DNA of 64,000 bases, taken from positions 20,048 through 84,047 of the forward strand of contig CAWHVV010000001.1 of assembly GCA_963832945.1 (NCBI GenBank). Direction: 5' to 3'. The stretch comes from JAFEDN01 sp963832945. GTDB taxonomy: Bacteria > Pseudomonadota > Gammaproteobacteria > Coxiellales > Coxiellaceae. Below, piece after piece: positions 52,831 to 62,091 of the stretch. Below the pieces are notes generated by a model. The model did no database searches. It was not told the DNA's origin and was given only the letters and a program-made list of their open reading frames with translations. The number at the start of each line of letters is the position of its first letter. The stretch's first letter is position 1. A program made the translations under genes and the position numbers.

Positions 52831-53715
52831 ATGCGTCAATTTCAAAGTGTGAACTTAATTCACTTATTACTTCAAACCAAAGCCAAACCAGAATTAGGAG
52901 ATTCTAAACAGGATCGGCTCCAGCGGCTCAATCGTCATGCCGCCTTATTGGTTGATCAAGCTTCACGGGAAGCCGAACATTATTCTTCAGCGATTTCTGG
53001 AAAGCCGAGTGATGTGCAGAGAGCGGCCATTGCCGCACGAGTCACCGCGGAACTGGCGCGGGTGAATTTAGCGAATACTCAGCAATTCAATGCGGTTTTT
53101 AAAGCTATTGAAGACTGGCAGCCTGATCAAAAGGGTCAAGCCGTTCGCCAAGTATTACTCAACATCTTGCCGCAAGCCCGGCAAAAACAGACCTTGCAGG
53201 TGATCTGCCAAGATTACAAAGTGCATTTGAAAAAAGATATTGAGAATGAATTGAAAGAAAATCATCCGCAGGAATACGCTCAATTTACTGCCAATAAAAA
53301 AATCAGAGGTGTCCCGTTGCCGGATTCTGGAAAATTACCTCAGCAAGTGACTCAAGCCGGTAAAAATATGGATCGGTTTGTTGCCGATCATCCACAAGGC
53401 ATTCCCAATGGGAGTGAGAGTTTAAATGCCGCCATTAAAAAATATGCCGCCGTCAATACCATGGCGAGCACCTTAAATACTCCGCAACCGGTTGATCGAC
53501 AATTGCAGAGTTTTAAACAAACGTTTCAATCCCAGAGCAAGATCATTGAAAAAGATCGTGATGGCTGGGGAATGAAATTTATGAAAGGAGTAGCGACCGT
53601 CTTGTCGCTGGGCATTGCTTGGGCCTGCGGGATTTGGAATGTGAAGGGTCAGCAAGCTTCAGAAAAGATCACGGAGACTTTAAAACCCCCAGCGCCGATT
53701 TCCGGTTTAGGTTAA
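52831..53715 (+). CDS. Effector-like protein, paralogue A
   Basis: This 294-aa helical protein has no signal peptide. Its C-terminal module contains AAVNTMASTLNTP, a FKQTFQSQSKIIEKDRD helix and a hydrophobic segment MKFMKGVATVLSLGIAWACG. The same module recurs in the next protein. From memory, similar C-terminal helices followed by a GVATVLS-type hydrophobic segment occur in many Legionella hypothetical proteins and Dot/Icm effectors; I could not check this. AAGGAG precedes ATG 52831. It begins the operon 52831-56111, just after the integrase remnant. Confidence 0.65.
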   Translation: MRQFQSVNLIHLLLQTKAKPELGDSKQDRLQRLNRHAALLVDQASREAEHYSSAISGKPSDVQRAAIAARVTAELARVNLANTQQFNAVFKAIEDWQPDQKGQAVRQVLLNILPQARQKQTLQVICQDYKVHLKKDIENELKENHPQEYAQFTANKKIRGVPLPDSGKLPQQVTQAGKNMDRFVADHPQGIPNGSESLNAAIKKYAAVNTMASTLNTPQPVDRQLQSFKQTFQSQSKIIEKDRDGWGMKFMKGVATVLSLGIAWACGIWNVKGQQASEKITETLKPPAPISGLG

Positions 53716-53776
53716 TCCCAAAAACCTGATCACATTCATTCAATCACTATTTTTTATTTTTTTCAGGAGAAAGATT

Positions 53777-54682
53777 ATGAGCAAACTCATCGAACAATTT
53801 TTAACAACCCATCGTCAATGTGCTGCGCAAGGTTCGGTTTTTAATATCAGCCCGACCTTAGATCAAGAAGCCTTGACGATGATTGAGCAAGCCCAGACCG
53901 AAACGCAAGCACGTTCAAAAGGAAAGGAAGCGACACAACAGCAAAAAATATTCAATAAAGCCTTAGACGCCCGATTGACTCAGTCGCTGGATAAAGTGGA
54001 TTTACTGAACAAAGCGCATTATGACACCTTGAGAAAGGCGATTCATCGTTGGTGTCCGTGGCAGCAAGCCAACCAGCAGCAACGCTGTCTTCAAGTTCAG
54101 AAAAGTTTATTGACTTTATTGCCGGTCGTCCGCCAAAAACAAGAATTACGGCAATTGTGTCAGGAGTATAAAAATCATTTGGCTGTGGAAATTGAAAGCC
54201 AGGCCAAAAAGGACTCTGAACAAAATTATTTTATCACCACCCAGAGCCGGACATTATTGTTTGGTGCGCCGCCGGTGAATGAGCGTGCTCAAGTGACGAG
54301 GGTCGCGGATGCCAGATCACCCGTCGAAAAATTGACGACGGAGCCGACACGAACTCTGGGAAAACCTGCTCAACCTCCGTCTTTGTTGGTACAGAAATAT
54401 CGAGCGGTCAGCACATTACAAGCCACGCTGAATACGCCGGTTAAATCTGCCTCGGAACAATTGAAAGATTTTCGTGAGCAATTCAAACATCAACGGGGGA
54501 TCATCGAACAGGATCGCGATAGTTGGGCGATGAAATTTGTCAAAGGTGTGGCGACGATTTTTTCAGTGGGCCTTGCCTGGGCCTGCGGTATCTGGAAGAT
54601 CAAGGGCGAAGAGGCTGCTAAAGGTCTGCAAACGGTGTTAAACCAACCACCTATACCGGTGGTCACTTGCCGAGTAGGTTAG
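53777..54682 (+). CDS. Effector-like protein, paralogue B
   Basis: This 301-aa paralogue of the preceding protein shares the helical middle part (LLTLLPVVRQKQELRQLCQEY against ILPQARQKQTLQVICQDY). It also shares the C-terminal block RDSWAMKFVKGVATIFSVG followed by LAWACGIWKIKG. The N-terminal 40 residues differ. AGGAG precedes ATG 53777. The tandem pair probably arose by duplication; function unknown. Confidence 0.65.
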   Translation: MSKLIEQFLTTHRQCAAQGSVFNISPTLDQEALTMIEQAQTETQARSKGKEATQQQKIFNKALDARLTQSLDKVDLLNKAHYDTLRKAIHRWCPWQQANQQQRCLQVQKSLLTLLPVVRQKQELRQLCQEYKNHLAVEIESQAKKDSEQNYFITTQSRTLLFGAPPVNERAQVTRVADARSPVEKLTTEPTRTLGKPAQPPSLLVQKYRAVSTLQATLNTPVKSASEQLKDFREQFKHQRGIIEQDRDSWAMKFVKGVATIFSVGLAWACGIWKIKGEEAAKGLQTVLNQPPIPVVTCRVG

Positions 54683-54800
54683 CCGTCCATGTCATCCGTG
54701 GTCAGTATTTCGCTGATCATTGTATTCAGTTTCCGGTCACAACAACCGGAAACTGGATGGCTGATACCCATATCCTTCCTATGCTTAAAAGAGGTGAACC

Positions 54801-56111
54801 ATGAAATATTTACAAACATTATGTGAACAAGCGGAGGTGTCACTGGAATTGAAATATTATGTACGGTATTTAAATGCGCTGGAAGTTGCTCTCTTAAAAG
54901 AAGCCGTTAAAAAAAATTCTGGGATATACGCTCTGAATCTACTGAAAGCCTTTTCTTTAAAAATATTATTCTTATTGCAACATTCCCCATTTTTATTCGG
55001 AGAATCGGATTGGCAATGGCGGCTGAAACAAAGTCAATCGGCATTGACCATTTCAAAAAATAGTGACGATCTGCGAATCGCTTTGTGTCAAGCCGATGAT
55101 GTGATTTCAACCGCCCATGTGACGGGAACGGTGCGTCAGAAGATTGGGGATGAGGCCAAACATCATGGCCTATTAACTCACGAACAAGCTCGGCGTTATG
55201 AATCTATTCGCCAGGAGTGTATAACCCGGCACGAATTGCTGAATAATTTAGAAAATACAGTGGATACCACCCTCCAGGATACGGCTTCATGCATCCAAAA
55301 GTTACCCTCACCATCCCAGATGATGGCTACATTTCAGTTTAATTCTCCCCAATTTTCTCATCCACTGCGACCCTATGATATGAAAATGACTCAAGCACGA
55401 TTTTCAAAAGAAAATATTCATCATCAAATCCAATGTGAAGGGAATGCACGACCGGTTTATCAAAATTTGGCAAAAGAATTAGGGCAAAAACCGATGGCTG
55501 AGAAAGTAGCTGAAGAGGTTCAAAAAGCCAAAACGAGTTTGCAGAGCCGAGCCGAGCGGTTAGATCAAAAAATAAAGGATCATCGCCAGAAGATCACCCA
55601 CCAGACACAATTTGCCATTGAGCATCGAACTCAAGTGACATTAGCGCACGCCAACCGAATAGGACAGATTGCTTTGACACTGGCTGTCATCATCCATACT
55701 TTGCAATCGTGTTGTTCTATTCACTTTCAGCCTTTATTAAATTTAATGGCGGAAGCGCAATCTATACAAGAAAATTTGAACGAACAGAAAGACAGTCAGC
55801 TCTTGCAAGAAAAATTATTAGCTATGAATTCCTATCGCTGCACCTATGAAAAATCCATTACCTCCTGCCGAGCAATATTATTTACTGACCGCCATCAATT
55901 ACAACACCGGCAGCAACTGAATCAAGATTTACAAATTAAACTCGCTCAATTGGTTATCCCGATTTGTGGTTTTAATGATAAAAATACTGCGGCGACTCCA
56001 GAAGCGGTCAAACAGCTTAAAGTGGTTTCAGATAAATTAGCGATTCACCAAGGACATTTGGCACAGGAACAAGAAAAAATTAATCAGATAGAAAATATCT
56101 TCTCTACATAA
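54801..56111 (+). CDS. Coiled-coil hypothetical protein, third gene of effector-like operon
   Basis: This 436-aa protein has a hydrophobic patch near residues 50-65 (FSLKILFLLQHSPFLFG) and long coiled-coil stretches (about 225-300 and 330-436). No catalytic motif recognised. GAGGTG lies upstream of ATG 54801. It follows the two paralogues and is convergent with fis. The Gln/His/Lys-rich helical composition resembles host-directed effectors of intracellular gammaproteobacteria, but that is only an impression. Confidence 0.6.
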   Translation: MKYLQTLCEQAEVSLELKYYVRYLNALEVALLKEAVKKNSGIYALNLLKAFSLKILFLLQHSPFLFGESDWQWRLKQSQSALTISKNSDDLRIALCQADDVISTAHVTGTVRQKIGDEAKHHGLLTHEQARRYESIRQECITRHELLNNLENTVDTTLQDTASCIQKLPSPSQMMATFQFNSPQFSHPLRPYDMKMTQARFSKENIHHQIQCEGNARPVYQNLAKELGQKPMAEKVAEEVQKAKTSLQSRAERLDQKIKDHRQKITHQTQFAIEHRTQVTLAHANRIGQIALTLAVIIHTLQSCCSIHFQPLLNLMAEAQSIQENLNEQKDSQLLQEKLLAMNSYRCTYEKSITSCRAILFTDRHQLQHRQQLNQDLQIKLAQLVIPICGFNDKNTAATPEAVKQLKVVSDKLAIHQGHLAQEQEKINQIENIFST

Positions 56112-56177
56112 TCGTTCAATAGAATTTCAAGAAATATTGCGGAAATTTTCAGGTGCTATTGATTTTTATACGTTAAA

Positions 56178-56513
56178 TTATTTCAATCGTTTTTTGTCTT
56201 TTAGAAAGCCATATAAAGCCATTTTTTTGCGTAAAGTACCGCGACTCATGTTTAACAATTTAGCGGCTAAACTTTGATTGTTGCGGCAGTATTGCAACAC
56301 GATTTCCAACAGTGGTGATTCCATTTCAGCCAGGAAAAGCTCATAGAGATTATGGGGAGTTACACCCTCCAGCTTGATAAAATATTCTTTGGCTACCGCC
56401 CGAACAGCATCGCGCAATGTACCAGATTTTGACGATATCGAAGCAGCAGAATTAACATCTGACGTAATGATGTCAGTATCTTGTTCAGTAAGGGGTGACA
56501 AAGGCTGGCTCAT
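56178..56513 (-). CDS. fis: Fis-family DNA-binding regulator
   Basis: This 111-aa nucleoid protein and regulator has the Fis core TLRDAVRAVAKEYFI, a LYELFLAEMESPLLEIVLQ dimerisation region and the HTH NNQSLAAKLLNMSRGTLRKKM. The N-terminal 40 residues are longer and less conserved than in E. coli Fis. The start is ATG 56513, with GGAGG at the right distance; the ATG at 56525 overlaps the Shine-Dalgarno. Legionellales carry several fis paralogues that control effector genes, which fits its position beside the effector-like operon. Confidence 0.88.
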   Translation of the reverse strand: MSQPLSPLTEQDTDIITSDVNSAASISSKSGTLRDAVRAVAKEYFIKLEGVTPHNLYELFLAEMESPLLEIVLQYCRNNQSLAAKLLNMSRGTLRKKMALYGFLKDKKRLK

Positions 56514-56607
56514 AAATCCCTCCAATTAAAAAAAGCGCCTTTTCATAGGCTTCCATTAACCGTTCTTCTACTGGGACTTTGTAGAAGTGCTCTATTTTAC
56601 TGGCCTC

Positions 56608-56742
56608 ATGGACAAAGTCAAAGTATATTTTTATCGAAACTGCCAGTTTCAAGGTGATGCAACCCTCGTCAGTTTTTCAAAAGCTCTCTTTAAGGAAAGT
56701 TATAAATCCATGCCATTGTTTGGGGGTGAGGCTAAGGGTTAA
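56608..56742 (+). CDS. Possible 44-aa peptide
   Basis: A short frame between fis and the next gene encodes a product beginning MDKVKVYFYRNCQF and ending MPLFGGEAKG. It looks protein-like but has no Shine-Dalgarno. It may be a remnant of a longer gene; no family recognised. Confidence 0.25.
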   Translation: MDKVKVYFYRNCQFQGDATLVSFSKALFKESYKSMPLFGGEAKG

Positions 56743-56914
56743 GAGAACTTTATGGAGTTTGTTGGCCAAAAAATAAGACAAAATTATACAAAAGTGAATC
56801 TTTTTTAAGGGGATTGAAAAAAGATGAATTTTTCCCACGATTGGCTCTTGAAAATCAGCAGCATTCCTCTCATATTGTTTAGAGCATGGATTATTATCTA
56901 AAGGAGGATGAGCA

Positions 56915-57466
56915 ATGACCCATGAGGTTTGTCAATTAATAATTGCAAATGTTCTTGCCTGTGTTGCTGTCATAACTTTTTTGTTCAAAGTGAATTCTAG
57001 TCGGAAAAACGAAAAACCCAAGCTATCGGTTTCAGCAACCTTGGCTGAAATACCTGATCATCCAGAAGTTTTATGGATTGTTTGTGAAAATGAGGGAAAG
57101 CGACCTATTTTTTGTGTTTCTTTTATGTTTACAACTAATAGATTTTTTAAGAATTCAAAAAGAATTATATTGAATTCACAGTATAAAATACCTGATTCTG
57201 TCACTTTGCCCCATAGACTGTTACCGGATAGTTGCATCAGTCAACATTTTAAGGAGGAATTTTTTAACTTATTCAATGAGAACTCAAATCTGTTTGGTAA
57301 CAATAAATGGTGGGCTAAGATAAAACTGCGTTTTTTTTGGAGAGTGATTGTTGAAACGACACAAGTAGAATTTGAGGGAAGATTATCAGAAAAATTAATT
57401 CATAAAATTATCTCATCGTTATTCGCTGAAGAGATTGGGCGCGATCAAGAATTATCAATGGAATAG
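56915..57466 (+). CDS. Hypothetical membrane-anchored protein
   Basis: This 183-aa protein has one N-terminal membrane segment (about residues 7-25, IIANVLACVAVITFLF) followed by a basic, beta-rich soluble domain (KLSVSATLAEI, VLWIVCENEGKRPIFCVSF) that could be an immunoglobulin-like or immunity-type fold. A/T-rich codon use differs from the neighbouring ICE genes. AAGGAGG precedes ATG 56915. Family not recognised. Confidence 0.6.
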   Translation: MTHEVCQLIIANVLACVAVITFLFKVNSSRKNEKPKLSVSATLAEIPDHPEVLWIVCENEGKRPIFCVSFMFTTNRFFKNSKRIILNSQYKIPDSVTLPHRLLPDSCISQHFKEEFFNLFNENSNLFGNNKWWAKIKLRFFWRVIVETTQVEFEGRLSEKLIHKIISSLFAEEIGRDQELSME

Positions 57467-57587
57467 CACAGTAGGTTTGATATTCGGTACTCTATTAGCC
57501 GTGCGGAATAGATTAATTTTTGATGTATCGAGGCCACGCATCGCTTGCTGTAAAAAGCACATGAACACTATGTCAAACTTATGACGA

Positions 57588-58190
57588 TTAATTTTTAACA
57601 GTTGTTTTTGGTCGCTGTTTTTGAGGTTGGGCTTCTAAGCGTTCAATACGTTTTTCCAGGGTTTCATTTTGTTTTTGAATCATTAACTTTTCGGTATGGG
57701 CACGTTCATGTGCCAAAGCCGATTCTCTATAGAGTTTCTCCAGTTCTTGGCAACGGGCCTGAGCATCTAGCAGACGCTGGTCGGCAATCGCTAATCGCTT
57801 ATCTTGTTCAATGATCTGCTGCTGAGTTTTCTGTAGCTCCTGAGTGAGTTGGTCTTTTTCCAGGTCGGTTTTTAATAGCAGTTCTCCCATCTCAGCCAAT
57901 TGTTGTTCCATAGCGGTTATTTTGCCTGACAATTGCTGTTTCACGAGCGTTGTTTTGCGTGCGGATTCAGCCAGGATTGCCTGTTTGATTTGAGGGGATA
58001 ATTCCTCATCCAAAGCCGCTAATACGATATTTTCCTGTTCATTACGCCAGGTATTCAGATGCTCCGAAACTTTGGCAGCAGCCCCACCGGTCTTAGCCAT
58101 CACATTACGAAAGTTGGGGGACTGTCCTTCTTTCATCAGCGATTGGCACACCAGAGCCACTTGTTCATAAGTTATTCCAATTTTGGCCAT
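57588..58190 (-). CDS. KfrA-like DNA-binding repressor
   Basis: This 200-aa protein has a KfrA_N DNA-binding domain (about 1-100; GITYEQVALVCQSLM, PNFRNVMAKTGGAAAKVSEHL) followed by a long coiled coil (about 75-195) and a basic tail. KfrA proteins bind plasmid or mobile-element DNA, repress their own promoter and may form filaments. ATG 58190 has AGGAG on the minus strand. An 11-bp perfect inverted repeat at 58208-58246, immediately upstream, is the likely autoregulatory operator. Confidence 0.85.
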   Translation of the reverse strand: MAKIGITYEQVALVCQSLMKEGQSPNFRNVMAKTGGAAAKVSEHLNTWRNEQENIVLAALDEELSPQIKQAILAESARKTTLVKQQLSGKITAMEQQLAEMGELLLKTDLEKDQLTQELQKTQQQIIEQDKRLAIADQRLLDAQARCQELEKLYRESALAHERAHTEKLMIQKQNETLEKRIERLEAQPQKQRPKTTVKN

Positions 58191-58207
58191 AAAATCTCCT
58201 TTAAAAT

Positions 58208-58246
58208 AGTAACATAACAATGTTGTTACGGTTACGTTATGTTACT
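58208..58246. promoter_or_regulatory. Operator palindrome upstream of the KfrA-like gene
   Basis: AGTAACATAAC (58208-58218) and GTTATGTTACT (58236-58246) are exact inverted repeats around a 17-bp spacer that itself contains AACAATGTTGTT-like symmetry. The site is 18 bp upstream of the KfrA-like start, where autorepression would be expected. Confidence 0.75.
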
Positions 58247-58439
58247 CTATAATGACAATTCTGGTCAAGTACACATAATCGCGATTAATCATGGCTTTTA
58301 TTGCAACAGTATCCATGACACTGGATGAGCCGAATTGTTGCGTTTTCACCATCTCAATGAATATTCTTCGATCATTTTATAGAAAAATAATTTACAAATT
58401 CTTATAATGTCCGCAATCAATTCACTCAAGGAGAAGTCA

Positions 58440-59501
58440 TTGGCGATGTATATGTTAATGCCCAAGATTCCAAGTGCTACGACAGCTAAAGGATATCAGC
58501 AGTGGATACCCTTATTTTCTCTGGACTGTGGGGTAGGAAGGAAAATCGAAACTGCGCCGGGACGAGTCAGTGACCGAATACATTCTGATGCTCTGGGCAT
58601 GGAAATGGAAATTATTAAACCCATTGATCAATCTTCCCCATTATTATTCAGTGAGGTGTGTGGCGGGCCTGCTATTCCAGAAGTGAAAGTGGATATGTGC
58701 CATTCTTCTACCGATGGTTTTATCGTGTATTTGCAATATATCCTGAGTAATGTACTCGTGAGTGGTTATCACCTGCATGTCGATGAAGGCAGTCAATATG
58801 AATTAATTACCCTTAATTATACGAATATAGAAATGAGTTTTATCCCTGAGAATGCATCCGACCAATCGCCTATCAGAGCACAAGCGCAAGTGGGTTGCTG
58901 GCCGAGTTTGGCGACACATATCAGGCGAAAAATTCTAGCCAGAACACCGGAGGGATTTAATCTTTTGGTGGCCACCGTATACGGTGAAGCGGGTGGGACT
59001 CACCATGGCCATGAGACCGCTTGGCGTGCTGTGGGTTCAGTCATTATGAATCGCGTCAACAAGGGAATTTGGCATCACTACCATACTTCTAACGATATCA
59101 TTAGACACACTGGATTTAATGCCTATATGAATCCGAATAAAATCAATTGGGATAAGGTGAACTTTAACAATCATTACATTAGAAACCATCAACAGTTTTT
59201 AAAAGCTTGGGCAACTCTACACGCCCAAGGGATAAATCATCACCCGGCAATGACGAGACAAGAGGAGAATACTTTAACACGAATCAAGACCGCTTTACGT
59301 GATATTTATCAAGGTCATCCGAGCACCAAGGCGAATTATTATTATAGTCCACGCTCAATGCCTGGAAAGCAGCCTAGTTTTTTATCTCATTTAAAAAATC
59401 CTGAACAGTATAAAGTAGCGGTTCCGGGTGTTCTGGAGCATGATTTTAAGTTCTATTTTATTCCTGCGCACGTTGAAAGAGCAGCAGGGAAAAAGTCATG
59501 A
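58440..59501 (+). CDS. Hcp fused to SleB-type cell-wall hydrolase (specialised T6SS effector)
   Basis: Residues about 1-145 are an Hcp tube protein of the type VI secretion system: MAMYMLMPKIP, WIPLFSLDCGV, KPIDQSSPLLF, ILSNVLVSGYHLHVD and ELITLNYTNIEMSF. Residues about 185-330 resemble the hydrolase_2/SleB fold, with VYGEAGG (candidate catalytic Glu) and VGSVIMNRVNKGIW. The product would be an evolved Hcp that delivers a peptidoglycan hydrolase. The TTG at 58440 lies six bases after AAGGAG and gives a typical Hcp start; ATG 58407 has no ribosome site. The stop overlaps the next gene (ATGA). No other T6SS genes are in the window. Confidence 0.82.
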   Translation: MAMYMLMPKIPSATTAKGYQQWIPLFSLDCGVGRKIETAPGRVSDRIHSDALGMEMEIIKPIDQSSPLLFSEVCGGPAIPEVKVDMCHSSTDGFIVYLQYILSNVLVSGYHLHVDEGSQYELITLNYTNIEMSFIPENASDQSPIRAQAQVGCWPSLATHIRRKILARTPEGFNLLVATVYGEAGGTHHGHETAWRAVGSVIMNRVNKGIWHHYHTSNDIIRHTGFNAYMNPNKINWDKVNFNNHYIRNHQQFLKAWATLHAQGINHHPAMTRQEENTLTRIKTALRDIYQGHPSTKANYYYSPRSMPGKQPSFLSHLKNPEQYKVAVPGVLEHDFKFYFIPAHVERAAGKKS

Positions 59502-60085
59502 AAAAATTCCTTCCTTTAATCCTGCTATTCATTTTTGTTTCAATCAAAGCAATGACAATTGATTCTATGTTTGTGATTGGCATGGACGCTAAACTCCTTC
59601 ACATCTCTAATGATGATCAACACGGATACCTTTATGCCGAAAATAATGCACATCAAAAAATTCTTATTTATCAATCCAAATCTCCTTTCCCACCTGATAG
59701 TAATTTTAGTGCAGATCGCGTAGAAGGCACTCACTTAGTCGATATCAGCTTTGATTGTGGCAAAAAGACGTGTACTCGTTATTTCAATCGTCAAACTAAC
59801 GAAATAAGCGAAATTTATTCCAATGTTTTGGACTATAATGGCAAAAAAGATGTGGTTGCTTATTATCTGAGAGCTAAGAATCAGATCATAATGAAGCAAG
59901 TTTTTAGGGTTTGCAAAAAACCTTTAAAATATCCTTTAGAAATCGAACGGGATTCTGATTTTGGCCCTAAAACAAAATTCCTATCCACGGGTGATTTACA
60001 ACTCGATTATGAAGCCCCCAATGACAAAAATGTGATTAAAATAATTCATCCTAATTATGGAGAATTGTTGGATCGGTGCGGGTAA
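59498..60085 (+). CDS. Probable periplasmic immunity protein for the Hcp-hydrolase
   Basis: This 195-aa protein has a clear N-terminal signal sequence (KKFLPLILLFIFVSIKA, cleavage near residue 18). The mature part is soluble, beta-rich, with a cysteine pair in FDCGKKTCTRY and others near the C-terminus. It starts four bases inside the upstream toxin gene (ATGA overlap), the classic effector/immunity arrangement, and its periplasmic location matches a cell-wall-degrading toxin. The sequence family is not recognised; the role is inferred from context. Confidence 0.65.
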   Translation: MKKFLPLILLFIFVSIKAMTIDSMFVIGMDAKLLHISNDDQHGYLYAENNAHQKILIYQSKSPFPPDSNFSADRVEGTHLVDISFDCGKKTCTRYFNRQTNEISEIYSNVLDYNGKKDVVAYYLRAKNQIIMKQVFRVCKKPLKYPLEIERDSDFGPKTKFLSTGDLQLDYEAPNDKNVIKIIHPNYGELLDRCG

Positions 60086-60423
60086 ATGAATAGAATTCTA
60101 GGGGGTAAGCTAAACTTCTATAAGGCAATCTTAAAAAAATATTATAATTTCAAAAAAAGGGCAGTTATTATTGCCCTAGACAATAAATTTACATAAAAAA
60201 TACCGCTGATGTCTCTTTATTTACTTTTCTGGTAAAATAGGTTTCTTGCTAAGGAGATAATGTATGAGCTTTCTTAACCGTCTCGATGCCTGTAATCACT
60301 TTGATCGGCAATCCGTATTACCTTTTATGATTGATCATCAACAGGTGGGGTGGATTAAAAAAACTCACTGTTCCTTTCTTAAGAATAAAACTGAATTTTT
60401 TCAATTAGATAATGATCAAGTTC

Positions 60424-62091
60424 GTAACTTCTCATAAACCCGGGGCGGAGTTATAAATCTGCCTTGATTTTTGGACGACTAAATCGGGTAGCCAAGGGAT
60501 AGCATTTTGAGCCGTAACGCGGTCTAGTAAATAATCCCAAAAACCCACCTTGAGCTTGATAGCAGTTTTTTTTAGACTAGCGAAAGTATCTCGACACCTT
60601 CGTCCTTCTTCACTGCGCGTAGTGCCACTCACTTTTCTTCTTTTCACATATTCTCGAATGTCACGTTCACTTAAATTATTATGTAAAGGAATATCTGAAC
60701 GTTCTAAAACTAATAATAGTTCGTGCTTACTCTGTTGTATTTTCTTCAACTGCAAATTTAACAGTTGATAACAGGTTTTCTGTTGACATAAATGATCAAA
60801 TTGTTTTTCAATGCATTTCTTTGCCTGCTCACTGGGTTCTTCTTTATATTTTTTTAGATCCCTATATAAATTCCAAATTTGACCACGAATCATTTCCACA
60901 GCTTCTGCTTTCTTGCTATCTTCTCCTATTAATTTAGTAATATTACGTTCAATGTGAACCCAACACAAAGCATGTCGAAAAATATTAAACTGTCCAGCCG
61001 TCATCGCTTACAATCACTGTTTCTAGAGAAAAACCATGTTCTAAAATACTGCCCATTAAAGCCGCTTCAGTTGCAATCTGTATGTGCCGGGGACGATTAA
61101 TCCCCAAAAATTGTAAATGCGCTTTCCAACAGCTTTCATCAGAAAAGTAATCACTCCATTTTTTAATTTTTTTCTGAACTGTCGGTGACAAATTCTTTCT
61201 CACCATATAACTAAAAGCATGATCACTAAGATGATAATCCGTGTGAGACTGATGTAACAACTTTAAGAAATTTAATCGACTCTTGCTCCCAGTACTTTCA
61301 AACCAGGCAAATAATTCATTTCCAATATGCGTACAATAGCCATTATTTCCTTTGTGGCGCGCTCCCGTATCATCCACATGAAGGTATCTCGATACCCGGC
61401 ATCCTGCTGATAATAAATCCGGCTTTTTCAGCGTGGAATTTTTCTTTATCATCAATTAATAAATGATTTAGTTGGCCACTGGAAATCTTGAACGCCCCAT
61501 TCTCGTAATTGACTCAATAATAAGGGTTGTGTGACTCCCTGATGATGATGTTGATGTAATATATAGGCTTGCAAAGTCGGTCCAAAATGACCTCTCTTGA
61601 ATATCAAACGGTAATTCGGCTACAACATAATCACCATTCGGCAATCGCCAACGTTCTAGACGATATTCAATCCTTTCTGAGTAGATCACTAGCTCCTGTA
61701 CTTGATAGGTCCGATAGCCTTTAAATCGAGAACCTTTCGGTAATCCTTTGACTTCAATCACTTCAAATCGATCCGGTATCGATGGAGATTCATCATTAGA
61801 ATTTTCTTGTTTCCTTTGAATCTTCTGTTTTTCTTTTTATTCTTTTGGGAATTTAAGCTGCTCGGCCTGATTTTGGGTTTATTTTTATGATCCTTTAGAC
61901 GATTTATTTCTTCCCGTAATATCTCAATATAATGCTTCTGCTCTTCAATATATTCCAGCAGACGGTCTACTAGGGGCGTCCGTTCTTCTAGTTTAATTTC
62001 GGGCAATTTTGACTTCCAAGTCTTCATCTTGCATATCATACCATCCCTTATTCATTATTCCATCTTTTGCCCCGGGTTTATGAGAAGTTAC
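60424..62091 (-). mobile_element. IS66-family insertion (ISBst12-like, single transposase gene)
   Basis: This 1668-bp element has perfect inverted repeats (GTAACTTCTCATAAACCCGG at the left, its complement at the right) and 8-bp target duplications TCAAGTTC (60416-60423, 62092-62099), both typical of IS66. It carries only a tnpC-type gene, as in the ISBst12 subgroup. The transposase is broken by several frameshifts although the ends and duplications are perfect. Confidence 0.88.
60432..62039 (-). pseudogene. IS66-type transposase broken by at least three frameshifts
   Basis: The N-terminal leucine-zipper part (61758-62039) is followed by the middle domain (61468-61761), the first catalytic region (60985-61455; YLHVDDTGARHKG) and the last (60432-61004; NNLSERDIREYVKRRK). 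Each lies in a different frame. Shifts occur near 61800 (an A-run), 61590 and 61000 (within IVSDD-x-GQF). Combined length suits tnpC of about 530 aa. It cannot be active as read. Confidence 0.85.
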
